Of a DNA stretch of 64,000 nt, positions 15,138 to 24,479 are shown one piece after another. Under the pieces are notes generated by a model, which worked only from the letters and a program-made list of their open reading frames with translations, was not told the DNA's origin and ran no database searches. Each line of letters begins with the position of its first letter. Positions within the stretch are counted from its first letter, which is position 1. The position numbers and the translations under genes are program-made. The stretch lies in contig CAVCGL010000002.1 in the NCBI GenBank assembly GCA_963601915.1, positions 1 to 64,000 on the forward strand, read 5' to 3'. This DNA comes from Butyricicoccus_A sp963601915. GTDB taxonomy: Bacteria; Bacillota; Clostridia; Oscillospirales; Butyricicoccaceae.

Positions 15138-15524
15138 ATGTATGCAACAGAACAAGACGTTGAGAATGGTTTCCGAACGCTGAACAGTGACGAGAAGGAC
15201 AGGTGCACAACACTGCTGGAAGATGCTGCTGTTATCATAGATGCATACGGCAAAAATGCGAATCCAGAACAGAAGAAGCTTGTTTCATGTCGCATGGTGC
15301 GGCGTGTGTTAGGCGACGGTAGCATTGGCAGCAATCCAATGTACCCGATGGGCGCAACACAGGGCTCCGCATCCGCACTGGGGTATTCCCAGTCGTGGAC
15401 GCTGACCGGCGGCACAACAGGGGAATTGTATTTGTCAAAGCTTGAAAAGAAGCTGCTTGGCTGTGGAGATAAAATTGGGGCGAGAAGTCCGACAGAGGAA
15501 TTGTGCAATGATTACGGGTATTGA
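15138..15524 (+). CDS. Head-tail connector protein (Gp19/Gp15/Gp42 family)
   Basis: A 128-residue protein with helical repeats (TEQDVENGFRTLNSDEKDRC, DAAVIIDAY, RRVLGDG) and the family end pattern ASALGYSQSWTLTGGTTGEL...LLG. It is predicted to form the adaptor ring under the portal. It starts 2 nt after the capsid stop. Confidence 0.8.
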   Translation: MYATEQDVENGFRTLNSDEKDRCTTLLEDAAVIIDAYGKNANPEQKKLVSCRMVRRVLGDGSIGSNPMYPMGATQGSASALGYSQSWTLTGGTTGELYLSKLEKKLLGCGDKIGARSPTEELCNDYGY

Positions 15525-15840
15525 TGTTGTCCTGTACACAAAGACACAGACGGGAACGGATCCGCTCGGTGCACCAATATACACGCAGACTGCCGAAACC
15601 GTACAAAATGTGTTGGTAGGCGAACCGACAGCTGACGATTTGATAAACGAACTGCAGTTGTACGGGAAACGGCTTGCGTATACGCTGGCTATACCGAAAG
15701 GTGATACACACAACTGGGATGATACGGAAGTTGAGTTTTTCGGACGAAAATTCCGCACATATGGCACGGCGGTACAAGGAATCGAACACCTTGTACCGCT
15801 GAACTGGAACAAAAAAGTGAAGGTTGAAGCGTATGAGTAA
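15508..15840 (+). CDS. Head closure / minor capsid protein
   Basis: A 110-residue beta-rich protein (MITGIDVVLYTKTQTGTDPL at the start) with PKGDTHNWDDTEVEFFGRKF near the C-terminus, a pattern seen in head-tail joining and minor capsid proteins of Firmicutes siphoviruses. The start at 15508 has GAGGAATTGTGCA upstream and overlaps the connector gene by 17 nt. Position, size and fold type support the head-completion role more than a specific motif does. Confidence 0.7.
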   Translation: MITGIDVVLYTKTQTGTDPLGAPIYTQTAETVQNVLVGEPTADDLINELQLYGKRLAYTLAIPKGDTHNWDDTEVEFFGRKFRTYGTAVQGIEHLVPLNWNKKVKVEAYE

Positions 15841-16069
15841 AATAAAATTTGTATTAGACCGAGCTGGCGTGCGTGAACTGCTGAAATCACCGGAAGCTAT
15901 GGCGGTTTGCAAAGAACATGCAGATGCATCGTGCAGGAGCTTGGGAGCAGGGTATACTGTGACAACGTACACGGGCAAAACACGTGTTAATGCATCAATC
16001 GCGGCATCGACACAGCGAGCACGCCGGGAAAACGCTGAAAACAACACAATCTTAAAATCATTAAGGTGA
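15833..16069 (+). CDS. Minor capsid / tail-neck protein (HK97 gp10-like position)
   Basis: A 78-residue protein (MSKIKFVLDRAGVRELLKSP at the start). The core VRELLKSPEAM... YTVTTYTGKTRVNASI resembles short HK97 gp10/minor-capsid proteins that complete the neck. ATG 15833 is preferred over the in-frame TTG 15824. It overlaps the previous gene by 8 nt. Confidence 0.7.
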   Translation: MSKIKFVLDRAGVRELLKSPEAMAVCKEHADASCRSLGAGYTVTTYTGKTRVNASIAASTQRARRENAENNTILKSLR

Positions 16070-16073
16070 TAGC

Positions 16074-16418
16074 ATGATAGAAAAAGTGGTCTTGGATTAT
16101 CTCGGTGAAAAACTTGGCGTCACAGTACTCGCAGAACGTCCGGTGCACGAGTTGGAAAAATATGTGCTGCTTGAAAAGACTGGAAGCAGCACAGAAAACT
16201 ATATTGAATGGGCAACACTGGCGGTGCAGAGCTATGCTCCGACAATGTATGAAGCAATGCTGCTCAATGCGCAAGTAAAATCTGCAATGAGAGAAATTAC
16301 AGTATTGCCGGACATATCACGTTGCGACTGCAATAGCGATTACAACTACACAGATACAGAGAAGAAGAAATACCGTTATCAAGCGGTGTTTGACATTGTT
16401 TATTTAGGAGGCGATTAA
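16074..16418 (+). CDS. Tail completion protein
   Basis: A 114-residue protein. It has an alpha/beta arrangement with VLDYLGEKLGVTVLAERPVH and a conserved C-terminal strand RYQAVFDIVYL, as in tail-terminator or minor tail proteins directly before the tail tube gene. The function is assigned from position, size and pattern. Confidence 0.7.
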   Translation: MIEKVVLDYLGEKLGVTVLAERPVHELEKYVLLEKTGSSTENYIEWATLAVQSYAPTMYEAMLLNAQVKSAMREITVLPDISRCDCNSDYNYTDTEKKKYRYQAVFDIVYLGGD

Positions 16419-16419
16419 A

Positions 16420-16986
16420 ATGGCAAACGGTACAGATTCCGCGAATGTTACGACTGGCAAGCCGAAAATTGGCGGCTCGATTTGGAGGGCACCACTTGGC
16501 ACTGCGCTGCCGACAGACACAAGTACAGCGCTAAATGCTGCGTTTAAGTCTTTGGGTTACATCTCTGAGGATGGTATGACAAACAGCAACAGCATGGATG
16601 TGGAAGAAACAAAAGCTTGGGGCGGTGACACTGTTCTGACAAGTGAAACGGGAAAGTCGGATGCGTTTAAATACACGCTGATCGAAGCGCTGAATCTGGA
16701 AGTCTTAAAGGCGGTATATGGAGACGATAATGTTACTGGAACGTTGGATGCCGGAATCGCCGTCAAGGCAAACAGCGATCCGCATGAAAAATGCGCGTGG
16801 GTCATTGATATGGTGATGAAAAACAACGTTGCAAAGCGCATCGTTGTACCAGCGGCGGCAGTGACGGAAGTAGGCGATATTACTTATGCCGACGGCTCTG
16901 TCGTTGGATATGAAACAACGATTACTGCAACGCCGGATGAGGCTGGCCAGACACACTATGAATACATTAAGAAGGCTGGGAAATAA
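16420..16986 (+). CDS. Major tail (tube) protein
   Basis: A 188-residue protein. The N-terminus reads KIGGSIWRAPLGTALPTDTS and LGYISEDGMTNSNSMDVEET, typical of siphovirus tail tube proteins, followed by AWGGDTVLTS. It polymerises as hexameric rings around the tape measure. It starts 1 nt after the preceding stop with TAGGAGGCGATTAAA upstream. Confidence 0.9.
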   Translation: MANGTDSANVTTGKPKIGGSIWRAPLGTALPTDTSTALNAAFKSLGYISEDGMTNSNSMDVEETKAWGGDTVLTSETGKSDAFKYTLIEALNLEVLKAVYGDDNVTGTLDAGIAVKANSDPHEKCAWVIDMVMKNNVAKRIVVPAAAVTEVGDITYADGSVVGYETTITATPDEAGQTHYEYIKKAGK

Positions 16987-16989
16987 CAA

Positions 16990-17250
16990 ATGATTAAAAC
17001 GGTGACAACGGAATCGGGATATACAGTATCGGTAGACGAAGAAAAGCTGGATGACATGCGTTTTGTAGATGCATTAGCAGAATTGCAGGATAATGGTTTG
17101 GCGCTGCCGCGCGTGATGGATATGGTTTTCACGGATGAGGATAAGAAGCGTTTGTACGACCATGTGCGCACAGATGATGGGCGGGTACCAATCGAAAAAA
17201 CTACGTCTGAGTTTTGCGAGGTATTGCGGGCACTGGAAAAAAACTCCTGA
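16990..17250 (+). CDS. Tail assembly chaperone, short form (G)
   Basis: An 86-residue protein with DDMRFVDALAELQDNGLALP and AVMDMVF-like helices, the standard first tail chaperone between tube and tape measure. It ends at TGA 17248-17250, just after a slippery A_AAA_AAC. Most ribosomes would make this form, while a minority shift -1 to give the longer fusion. It helps fold and load the tape measure and is not in the finished virion. Confidence 0.88.
   Translation: MIKTVTTESGYTVSVDEEKLDDMRFVDALAELQDNGLALPRVMDMVFTDEDKKRLYDHVRTDDGRVPIEKTTSEFCEVLRALEKNS
17238..17244 (+). promoter_or_regulatory. Programmed -1 frameshift site
   Basis: A AAA AAC in the reading frame GAA AAA AAC TCC TGA. This is the canonical heptamer and lies two codons before the stop. 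A -1 slip continues into an open frame to 17633. Confidence 0.88.
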
Positions 17251-17633
17251 CCCTCGCTGTTATAATTGCAACAGATAAAGACGCGCTGGTGTGTGACCTT
17301 GCTGAGACGTATCACGTTTTAGACTACAGATCGCTGCCAGCGCGTCTTGTTGCAACACTGACAGCGGGGCTTTCGGACAATTCGAGGACAAAGAAAAAAC
17401 TGTCGGGCGCGCAATGCTCAGTGGAAACTATGTTACTTGCGCTGATTGCCGATAAACTGTCCTACTTGGTTTGGTTTCAAACAGAGGATGCTATCAAAAA
17501 TAAAAACAGACCGGACAGTATTTATTTGAGCCTTGCTGGAACGCAAGGACAAAAATCAGATGGTGACGTTACGACATTTGAAACCGGCGATGAGTTTGAA
17601 GCTGTGTGGAAAAAGATAACAGGAGGTGAGTAA
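17244..17633 (+). CDS. Tail assembly chaperone, frameshift extension (T; Gp14/DUF5361-like)
   Basis: The -1 frame after the slippery site reads LLTLAVIIATDKDALVCDLA, then DYRSLPARLVATLTAGL and TMLLALIADKLSYLVWF, a Gp14/DUF5361-like second chaperone domain. There is no good start codon with a ribosome site of its own, so it should be made only as a GT fusion of about 214 residues (85 from the first gene plus 129). It ends next to the tape measure start. Confidence 0.87.
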   Translation, partial: LLTLAVIIATDKDALVCDLAETYHVLDYRSLPARLVATLTAGLSDNSRTKKKLSGAQCSVETMLLALIADKLSYLVWFQTEDAIKNKNRPDSIYLSLAGTQGQKSDGDVTTFETGDEFEAVWKKITGGE

Positions 17634-19757
17634 ATGGCAGGATCTCGGTTGGGTACTGCGTATGTACAAATCATACCGTCCACGCAAGGGATCAGCGGAA
17701 AAATCAGAGAAGCACTCAGCGGTGAAGCTGATTCTGCAGGAATTGAAGCGGGCAATAAAGTAGGCAGCGGTCTTGTGGGAAAAATCAAGGCAGCAATCGC
17801 GGCTGCGGGAATTGGAGCCGCATTGAAAACTGCAATTGGAGAAGGCGCGGCACTGGAACAGTCTTTAGGCGGTGTAGAGACACTGTTTAAAAATAGCGCT
17901 GATACAGTTGTAAATAATGCAAAAAACGCTTTCAAAACAGCGGGATTGTCGGCAAACGAATACATGGAAAACGTGACGAGTTTCTCGGCATCATTGCTGC
18001 AGGGTTTAGGAGGAGATACAGCAAAAGCTGCCGACTTGGCCAATCGGGCAATGACAGATATGTCGGATAACTCGAACAAGATGGGCACAAGTATGCAGGA
18101 TATTATGAATGCCTATCAAGGTTTTGCAAAAGACAATTACACAATGCTCGACAATCTAAAGCTTGGATACGGCGGCACAAAAGAGGAAATGGCACGCCTA
18201 ATCAACGATACAGGCGTACTGGGAGACACGTTTGTTTCCGTGGGACAGAAAGGCAATTTTGACAAAGTAGTAACGTTTGACAAAATCATCGAAGCGATTG
18301 GAATTGTACAAGATAATTTGGGAATAACCGGAACTACAGCAAAAGAAGCCGAGACAACAATTTCGGGTTCGTTTAATGCGATGAAGGCAGCTGCGCAAAA
18401 CTTTGCAGGGTACTTAGCGTTAGGAATGGACATAACACCGGCGATTAACAATCTTGTCTCGACGGCGAGTACATTTTTGTTTGGCAACCTATTTCCTGCT
18501 ATTGGAAATGTTATTATCGCACTTCCTGGCGCAATCGGCACATTTATTACCACAGCGGCTACCGAAATTTCACAAAACTTCTCGCTGTCTATGATCTCGA
18601 ACGCAACCAACTCAGCTGTTGATTTTATTAACAGTCTTGCCGCTGGTTTGTCTACCAATATCCCGACACTGCTTGCGCAGGCGCTGCCAATGGTTCTGCA
18701 GCTGTCGGAAAACTTGCGTGCAAACGCAGGACAGTTGGTTGAGGCGGGATTAAACTTGGTTTTACAATTAGCGCAGGGCATAGCGAACAGCTTGCCTACG
18801 TTGATTACTTACATTCCGCAGATTGTTACGAACATCGCAGGTATTATCAATGACAACGCGCCAAAACTGATTATTACCGCAGGTAAAATTATACTAGTAC
18901 TTGCGCAAGGACTTATTGCTGCCATTCCAAGCCTTGTTGCCGCAATTCCGTCAATCATACAAGCTATTGTTGCAGTATTTTCGGCATTTAATTGGATGGG
19001 CCTTGGCAAGCAAGCGGTTACTGCTATCAAAAATGGTATTCTCGCGCTTAGAGGTGCGGTGGCATCGGCTGGCACAAACATCATGCAGGCAATCGTAAAT
19101 GCGTTGATGTCGCTTCCGTCAAGACTGCTGGCGTTAGGCAGGAGCGGCATTTCTGGCCTGGCATCTGGCATCCGCGGTGCTGCCGGACAAGTGGCATCGG
19201 GAATAGCAAGCATTGTCAGTAAGATAATTTCGCTATTATCTGCGGTTCCGAGCAAAGTAACAGGCATCGGCCGACAGATTGTACAAGGTATCGCAAACGG
19301 TATTCGCAACGCAGCGAGTGCGGTTGTCAATGCGTTATCAAATGTTGTAAACAATGCAATCAATGCGGTGAAACATAAGCTTGGCATTGCATCGCCTTCT
19401 AAAGTATTTCGCGATCAGGTTGGCAAATGGATTCCGGCCGGTATCGCAGTAGGCGTATCAAAGTATAGCGATTCTGCTGTTACTGCAGTAGAAAAAATGT
19501 CTGCAAAGTTAACCGAGACAGCAATTCCATCGCTGCAATCAAAAGTAATGGTGGCTGCCGGAACACAGTTTGACAAGAAATCAAATACTGCCAGTGCGAG
19601 AAAAACGGGCATGAGCAACGATGCAGGCACGAGAAATGTATATTTGACATATGCACCTGTTCAGCGCTTTGATGAGCCAGTGACACTTGCACAGAGAGAA
19701 GCAATAAACCGAAGAGATGCCCGACGAATTGAAAGGATGCTGAGAAACAATGCTTAA
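17634..19757 (+). CDS. Tape measure protein
   Basis: A 707-residue protein. The N-terminus (GTAYVQIIPSTQGISGKIRE and the EQSLGGVETLFKNSADTVVN block) is typical of siphovirus tape measures. Long alanine/isoleucine-rich helices with several hydrophobic membrane-like stretches lie between ~290 and 480. A repeat-like region ending ALSNVVNNAINAVKHKLGI and SPSKVFR follows. At ~1.5 A per residue it predicts a tail near 100 nm. The start is directly after the chaperone stop with AGGAGGTGAGTAA. Confidence 0.93.
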   Translation: MAGSRLGTAYVQIIPSTQGISGKIREALSGEADSAGIEAGNKVGSGLVGKIKAAIAAAGIGAALKTAIGEGAALEQSLGGVETLFKNSADTVVNNAKNAFKTAGLSANEYMENVTSFSASLLQGLGGDTAKAADLANRAMTDMSDNSNKMGTSMQDIMNAYQGFAKDNYTMLDNLKLGYGGTKEEMARLINDTGVLGDTFVSVGQKGNFDKVVTFDKIIEAIGIVQDNLGITGTTAKEAETTISGSFNAMKAAAQNFAGYLALGMDITPAINNLVSTASTFLFGNLFPAIGNVIIALPGAIGTFITTAATEISQNFSLSMISNATNSAVDFINSLAAGLSTNIPTLLAQALPMVLQLSENLRANAGQLVEAGLNLVLQLAQGIANSLPTLITYIPQIVTNIAGIINDNAPKLIITAGKIILVLAQGLIAAIPSLVAAIPSIIQAIVAVFSAFNWMGLGKQAVTAIKNGILALRGAVASAGTNIMQAIVNALMSLPSRLLALGRSGISGLASGIRGAAGQVASGIASIVSKIISLLSAVPSKVTGIGRQIVQGIANGIRNAASAVVNALSNVVNNAINAVKHKLGIASPSKVFRDQVGKWIPAGIAVGVSKYSDSAVTAVEKMSAKLTETAIPSLQSKVMVAAGTQFDKKSNTASARKTGMSNDAGTRNVYLTYAPVQRFDEPVTLAQREAINRRDARRIERMLRNNA

Positions 19758-20556
19758 AGGTTTGTATATTGCTGGTTCGAGTGACATATCTGGAGGAACA
19801 ATACCGTCTGGTGCGCAAAACATGCTGACAAACAAAGATTTTGATGTATATGAGATCGAAGGACTAGGAAGACCGAGCGCGGAGTTGAGCGAGAGTGAAC
19901 TTGTAGGTGCGGACGCATCAGTGTTCTCGGGGATTTCGGTGAAAAATAGAAATATTACACTTTCCTTGAAGACACGTAGCGATACAGGAAAAAACAATCT
20001 ATATAAGTTGCTCGGCTTTGGAGAAAAGAGACGCCTCTTTTTCGAGAACGACACAGGAATATTTTATATTGACGGATACACAAAAGGCGCAACATATACA
20101 GCAAAACAAGCGCGCTTGGATGATTTTGAGGTGCCATTTTTTTGCCCGTATCCGTGGTTTCGATCTTGCCGAGAACATCGGCAAGATATTACGTTTGGAA
20201 GCGCATTTACAGCTAGACAGGCAGGTGACATTTGCGCAGGAATCAGGATTTATGCATCAGTAGACACGACCATGGAATTGTCTGCATTTGACATATCAGA
20301 TCAGAAGGGGAATGCGATACACTACGACACAACAAGTGTATATACACCATCGCGCGCAGGACTTACTTTGCTGATTGATACAACGCCCGGCGCACACAGT
20401 TTTTTAAGATTAAAAGACGCGAAGAACGTCAGAATTGAAAATGATTGGGTGACAGTACCTGCCGGAGAAGATACGACAATCACGGCATCAATTAAAAATT
20501 ATGCGCGCGGTGTGTTAGGTGTCGCGGCATGGAGGGACACATGGAGTGGGATTTAA
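19750..20556 (+). CDS. Distal tail protein (Dit, SPP1 gp19.1-like)
   Basis: A 268-residue protein with the Dit N-terminal pattern: KDFDVYEIEGLGRPSAELSE, ISVKNRNITLSLKTRS and KNNLYKLLGFGEKRRLFFEN. It forms the hexameric hub joining tail tube and baseplate. It overlaps the tape measure by 8 nt and is followed at once by the tail-associated protein. Confidence 0.85.
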   Translation: MLKGLYIAGSSDISGGTIPSGAQNMLTNKDFDVYEIEGLGRPSAELSESELVGADASVFSGISVKNRNITLSLKTRSDTGKNNLYKLLGFGEKRRLFFENDTGIFYIDGYTKGATYTAKQARLDDFEVPFFCPYPWFRSCREHRQDITFGSAFTARQAGDICAGIRIYASVDTTMELSAFDISDQKGNAIHYDTTSVYTPSRAGLTLLIDTTPGAHSFLRLKDAKNVRIENDWVTVPAGEDTTITASIKNYARGVLGVAAWRDTWSGI

Positions 20557-21672
20557 ATGGAAATCGTTGCGAATATCTATAACAAGCAATTGAATAGTAT
20601 CGGGTACTTAGATAATATTTCAGAGATTGTTAGGACTTACAAATACCGAGAGCCGGGTAAATTTACTCTGCGCCTTCCTGCAAATAGTGATAGCGTTAGG
20701 CTAATGTTTACAGGATTTATCATCGCATTCACGGACGAACCGAAGCAAGGATACTTGATTGAAAGTGTTGATCCATCGCAAGATCTGCCAAACATTGCGG
20801 AAGTATCTGGACGCGACTTGCGGGCATTATTTGCCTTCCGGGTAATCAACAATCAAACAGTCGATGGATCTATGTCAAACCGAATGTGGTGGTTGATACA
20901 TAATAACGCTGCGTCACCGTCTGATTCTCGCCGTGCGCTGCCGTTTGTGCAAGATTTAGACCGCACACCGGCAGGAACAGATATAGGCCCTGCGCTGAAT
21001 CAACAGATGACAGGCAAGAATCTACTGAACGCACTGGTTGATATACTGGAACAGGACGCATACGGCTGGCGAGTAGATTTAGATATATCTGCAAAGACTA
21101 TTACGCCGGTGTTTTTTCGCGGTGCAGATGTGACAAGTACAGTTTTGTTTGATGACATATTGTGCACAATGGACAATTGCGAGTACACGCGAGATGTGTC
21201 TGAGTATTGCACTATAGCTTCGATTGCAGGAGAAGGTGAAGGCGCAGCGAGAAAGTGGACGGGTGTTGACATTACAGGCACTGCGTCTGGAAAGTATGCT
21301 GGATTTGATCGTCGTGAACTTTTTGTCGATGCAAGAGACCTGCAAAGCGAAATCGAGGACACAGATGGAAAGAAAACAACGCTATCTGATGCAGATTACA
21401 TTAAAATTTTACAGGCACGAGGATTTGAGAAACTAAAAGAAAAAGAGATACAGACAAAGCTCGAACTATCAGTAAATAATGCAGAGATGACATACGGAGA
21501 AGATTATGGGCTGGGCGATATTGTGTCATTTGCAAATCACAGACAAATCGGAATCTCTGGAACAGCTCGCGTGGCAGCTGTACAAGTTGAAGGTGCGGGC
21601 GCAGAAAAAATAGTCAAGCCGGAGTTTGAAGTTTTGAGCATTGAAGTTAAAGCAGAGGAGGACGAAGAATGA
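20557..21672 (+). CDS. Siphovirus Gp37-like tail protein (Tal position)
   Basis: A 371-residue protein matching the ReqiPepy6 Gp37-like family: IVRTYKYREPGKFTLRLPAN, then YLIESVDPSQDLPNIAEVSG and GRDLRALFAFR, with MTYGEDYGLGDIVSF near the C-terminus. It probably forms the tail tip trimer. No peptidase domain is seen here, unlike many Tal proteins. The start follows the Dit stop directly. Confidence 0.85.
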   Translation: MEIVANIYNKQLNSIGYLDNISEIVRTYKYREPGKFTLRLPANSDSVRLMFTGFIIAFTDEPKQGYLIESVDPSQDLPNIAEVSGRDLRALFAFRVINNQTVDGSMSNRMWWLIHNNAASPSDSRRALPFVQDLDRTPAGTDIGPALNQQMTGKNLLNALVDILEQDAYGWRVDLDISAKTITPVFFRGADVTSTVLFDDILCTMDNCEYTRDVSEYCTIASIAGEGEGAARKWTGVDITGTASGKYAGFDRRELFVDARDLQSEIEDTDGKKTTLSDADYIKILQARGFEKLKEKEIQTKLELSVNNAEMTYGEDYGLGDIVSFANHRQIGISGTARVAAVQVEGAGAEKIVKPEFEVLSIEVKAEEDEE

Positions 21673-22664
21673 AGATTACATTCGTGCAAGATAATCAGTC
21701 TTTGCGCTTGACGAGCAATAACAAACCAGTTCAATTCGGTGATAATATTCCTGTGGAAATTACAGTAGACAATGAATACGCCAGCGCGACGGAAATTGTT
21801 TTATTGACGCAAGCATATAAATCACTACCGGCACGTTGCACGTTAACATTGTCTGGACGCACAGCATCCGGTACAATCAGCCGTGTGCAACTGATGCAAA
21901 GCGGCACAGTTAACTTCGTGATGTCAGGAAAGATTGATGATATGGTATTGCCGACTGCTGCTGCGAAGATTGATGTACTGCCGTCGATAGATCCACAAGC
22001 CGCCGAATTGGCACAAAATCCAGCAACGATCAAGGATGTTGTTGAGGAAGTTGTAGGTGGAGTAGCATTGACGCGATCTGGCTACGACAGTACGAACGAC
22101 TTAGGCAAAATCGCAGTTGTCAACACAGATGGCGATCTTGCTGTCAGGCGTGTACACTTGTTGATCGATGATGACACGGACGGCGGATCGCTTGTGCTGC
22201 GCGGCGCTGTCGGGCAAATTATCGCAGACATCGCATTGTCCGAACTGAAAGAAGCGATTGTTGGTAAAAACGAACATGAGGCGATCGGCAATTCATACTG
22301 GTCTGGCTACAAATACCCGGACGGCCGCGCGGTTCTCAAATGGAATCTTGACGTGCAGAACAAGACTTTGAATTCAAGTAACGGGGCTTATGTCACGGAT
22401 AAGCTATTCAACTCATCGTACAGGAAATATCCGGACATTTTCATTGAAAAGCCGGAGTTCAGGGCGGTGTATGTTCCGTCTCCCAACCGCGTGCACGTCA
22501 GCGCATACGCAACGCTCCAGCGAGGGAACAGTGAACAGGCAAGCGGTTCGGGCGGTGTGTATTACTATCAAACCCCGCCGGACGTCTACATTGCTTGCAA
22601 CGACAACACAAATACAACTCTGCTAGGTGAGTTGCGCATGGTCGCGGAAGGAAGGTGGAAATAA
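21669..22664 (+). CDS. Baseplate / tail tip protein
   Basis: A 331-residue protein. The N-terminal ~110 residues are beta-rich (ITFVQDNQSLRLTSNNKPVQ), like upper baseplate (BppU-type) proteins. A coil linker follows (DPQAAELAQNPATIKDVVEE), then a beta-rich C-terminal domain of Tyr/Asn/Ser-rich sequence. The role is inferred from position between the tail tip and the receptor-binding protein. It overlaps the upstream gene by 4 nt. Confidence 0.65.
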   Translation: MKITFVQDNQSLRLTSNNKPVQFGDNIPVEITVDNEYASATEIVLLTQAYKSLPARCTLTLSGRTASGTISRVQLMQSGTVNFVMSGKIDDMVLPTAAAKIDVLPSIDPQAAELAQNPATIKDVVEEVVGGVALTRSGYDSTNDLGKIAVVNTDGDLAVRRVHLLIDDDTDGGSLVLRGAVGQIIADIALSELKEAIVGKNEHEAIGNSYWSGYKYPDGRAVLKWNLDVQNKTLNSSNGAYVTDKLFNSSYRKYPDIFIEKPEFRAVYVPSPNRVHVSAYATLQRGNSEQASGSGGVYYYQTPPDVYIACNDNTNTTLLGELRMVAEGRWK

Positions 22665-22665
22665 A

Positions 22666-22863
22666 ATGGTATCAAAAGACGATTGCAAGTACATTACAGC
22701 GGAATCTTCACAGTTTGTGTTTTCTGGCAATAGCGACGATGCAAAGCCGGTCGGAACTTACGAGGGCCGGAAAATCGCGGTCGGAAGTACGTTTTTTGAA
22801 TGGGACACGGCATCGTTATGGCGATATGATGGTGCCTGGGAAAAGCTTGGAGGTGAAGACTGA
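22666..22863 (+). CDS. Small protein before the DGR target
   Basis: A 65-residue protein. The sequence KPVGTYEGRKIAVGSTFFEW then DTASLWRYDGAWEKLGGE resembles short C-terminal modules that often accompany tail fibre genes in Firmicutes phages. It shares its last base with the first base of the DGR target start (ATGA-type overlap). A site (GGAAGGTGGAAATAAA) precedes the ATG. The function is unknown. Confidence 0.6.
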   Translation: MVSKDDCKYITAESSQFVFSGNSDDAKPVGTYEGRKIAVGSTFFEWDTASLWRYDGAWEKLGGED

Positions 22864-24476
22864 TGGCAACAGACAATATCGCACGCGCGATGGCGGCGAG
22901 GGCGCAAAAGGGTGCGGAAAGCACGCAGAAGCAGCTGAACACAATGAACAGCAACGAAACGATGCTTGCAAACTATTTTGCACTACGCCGGACCGGAAAA
23001 GTGTTTACAACAAAGGTGTACAACTATAATACATCTACAAGCCCGGTTGGCGTGAAGATGAATGCAAATACAGGTATGGTAGCAAAACCTTCTACGAATA
23101 CAACGGTAGGACAAGATGATTATAAACAGTACGGACTGTTTCAGCACTTTACATGCAATTTTTCTGTGGACGAAAACGGATTCAATCACGTAGATGCGCT
23201 CGTAGGTCAAGATGGATTTTCGAAGCATGGAAAGGTGCAGGTCGGAGAGGTCACGATGGGCGCATGGTTCGGCATCGAACTAACGCCGGAGGCGACACTG
23301 TATCATTATTCTGACAGCAGGTCGGATCTGACTCCATATTCGATGCGGGAATCTGTCAATCCGGACGGAACGATCAGTCCGTATATGATACACAACAAAT
23401 ATGCGGCGGGAGACATTGACGGAGCGCCATACAGTTCGGCTGGCCTTGCACCTGCAAACGGATGCCAGGCGGCGGAAGCAAAGAAATCTATCAGTTATAC
23501 AGGTATGATTGCATACATGCACAAGCTGGGCAAACATTACTCTGGATCGACGAGCTGGGATCTGTTTTATCGACAGCTCATGATGATAATCAAATACGGT
23601 ACAACGCATAGTCAAAGCGTGATGGCAGGCTGTACCTCATACAGCAATCAGAATCAGAACCTTGTTGCGGAAACAGACGTAAAGAGGGTTGTTTTGACAA
23701 AGTCGCAGGCGGCTGGCTATGTTGTTGGCTCTTATGTTTCCATCGGCGATGTGGGCACGCAGACAAACAAGGATAGATATAACGCATGGGTGCATAACAA
23801 GGCGTATAGTGTGCAAATCACAAAGATCGAGGCTGTAGATGACAACAACTCTGCGGTTTATGTTGATGTTCCGGCAGCGTTTGACACGACACTGACAACG
23901 TGGATCACGACAATGCCTTGGCACTCTGGCGCTACTGATGCAGTCCTCGGTTCGGACGGATCTCCGAACAACAACACTAACGGAAAAGATCCGTATAAAA
24001 TTCAAGGCATCGAAACTTGCGTCGGCGCTTATGAAGTGCTTGCAAATGTTGTAATGGACATTGTGACCGGTGCGGATGGTAATCCGGCGAGAGATGTATA
24101 TGTGTGCACAGATGCAAGCACATTGTCAACAAACATTGCAACGGTGCGAGCAAATTATAAAAAAGCTATTGCGCAGGTTACATACACGGCAAGTAGCTGG
24201 AAGTACATCTCGGAAGAAACGACAGATACTAGCTTAGGAATCATGATTCCTACAGGAACCGCCGCTGGATCGTCCACGGGATTTGCAGATAGACTGTATA
24301 CAGACGCAGGCACATCCGGACAGCGAGAATGGCTTGCTCTCGGCCTTTTGGGCAGCGGGCCGGATGCTGGCCTCTGGTTTCTGCATGCGGCCTCTGGCTG
24401 GTCGCTCTCGACCTGGTATATCGTCTCCGGCGTTTCAGCGAACGGTACTAGGGGTGAATGGCAGGCGGTAGCCTGA
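22863..24476 (+). CDS. DGR target: tail receptor-binding protein with C-terminal variable region
   Basis: A 537-residue protein. The N-terminus is helical (RAMAARAQKGAESTQKQLNT), the middle holds structural beta domains, and GSTSWDLFYRQLMMIIKYGT starts a segment seen in phage proteins with a C-type-lectin/FGE-like fold. Residues ~490-523 lie in the variable repeat. Compared with the template-encoded version, 12 residues are changed (mostly Asn codons to L, G, S, D, H, A, T, Y) while W, G and hydrophobic scaffold residues are kept. It is the last structural gene before the retroelement and probably binds the host receptor. It ends ...GEWQAVA. Confidence 0.9.
   Translation: MATDNIARAMAARAQKGAESTQKQLNTMNSNETMLANYFALRRTGKVFTTKVYNYNTSTSPVGVKMNANTGMVAKPSTNTTVGQDDYKQYGLFQHFTCNFSVDENGFNHVDALVGQDGFSKHGKVQVGEVTMGAWFGIELTPEATLYHYSDSRSDLTPYSMRESVNPDGTISPYMIHNKYAAGDIDGAPYSSAGLAPANGCQAAEAKKSISYTGMIAYMHKLGKHYSGSTSWDLFYRQLMMIIKYGTTHSQSVMAGCTSYSNQNQNLVAETDVKRVVLTKSQAAGYVVGSYVSIGDVGTQTNKDRYNAWVHNKAYSVQITKIEAVDDNNSAVYVDVPAAFDTTLTTWITTMPWHSGATDAVLGSDGSPNNNTNGKDPYKIQGIETCVGAYEVLANVVMDIVTGADGNPARDVYVCTDASTLSTNIATVRANYKKAIAQVTYTASSWKYISEETTDTSLGIMIPTGTAAGSSTGFADRLYTDAGTSGQREWLALGLLGSGPDAGLWFLHAASGWSLSTWYIVSGVSANGTRGEWQAVA
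24331..24430 (+). repeat. DGR variable repeat (VR)
   Basis: 100 bp from GGCTTGCTCTCGGC to GTCTCCGG. It aligns without gaps to the template repeat at 24539-24638. Seventeen positions differ and all are adenines in the template; the other 77 non-A template positions are identical. The 3' end (ATCGTCTCCGG) is the likely initiation site of mutagenic homing. Confidence 0.96.
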
Positions 24477-24479
24477 CAG

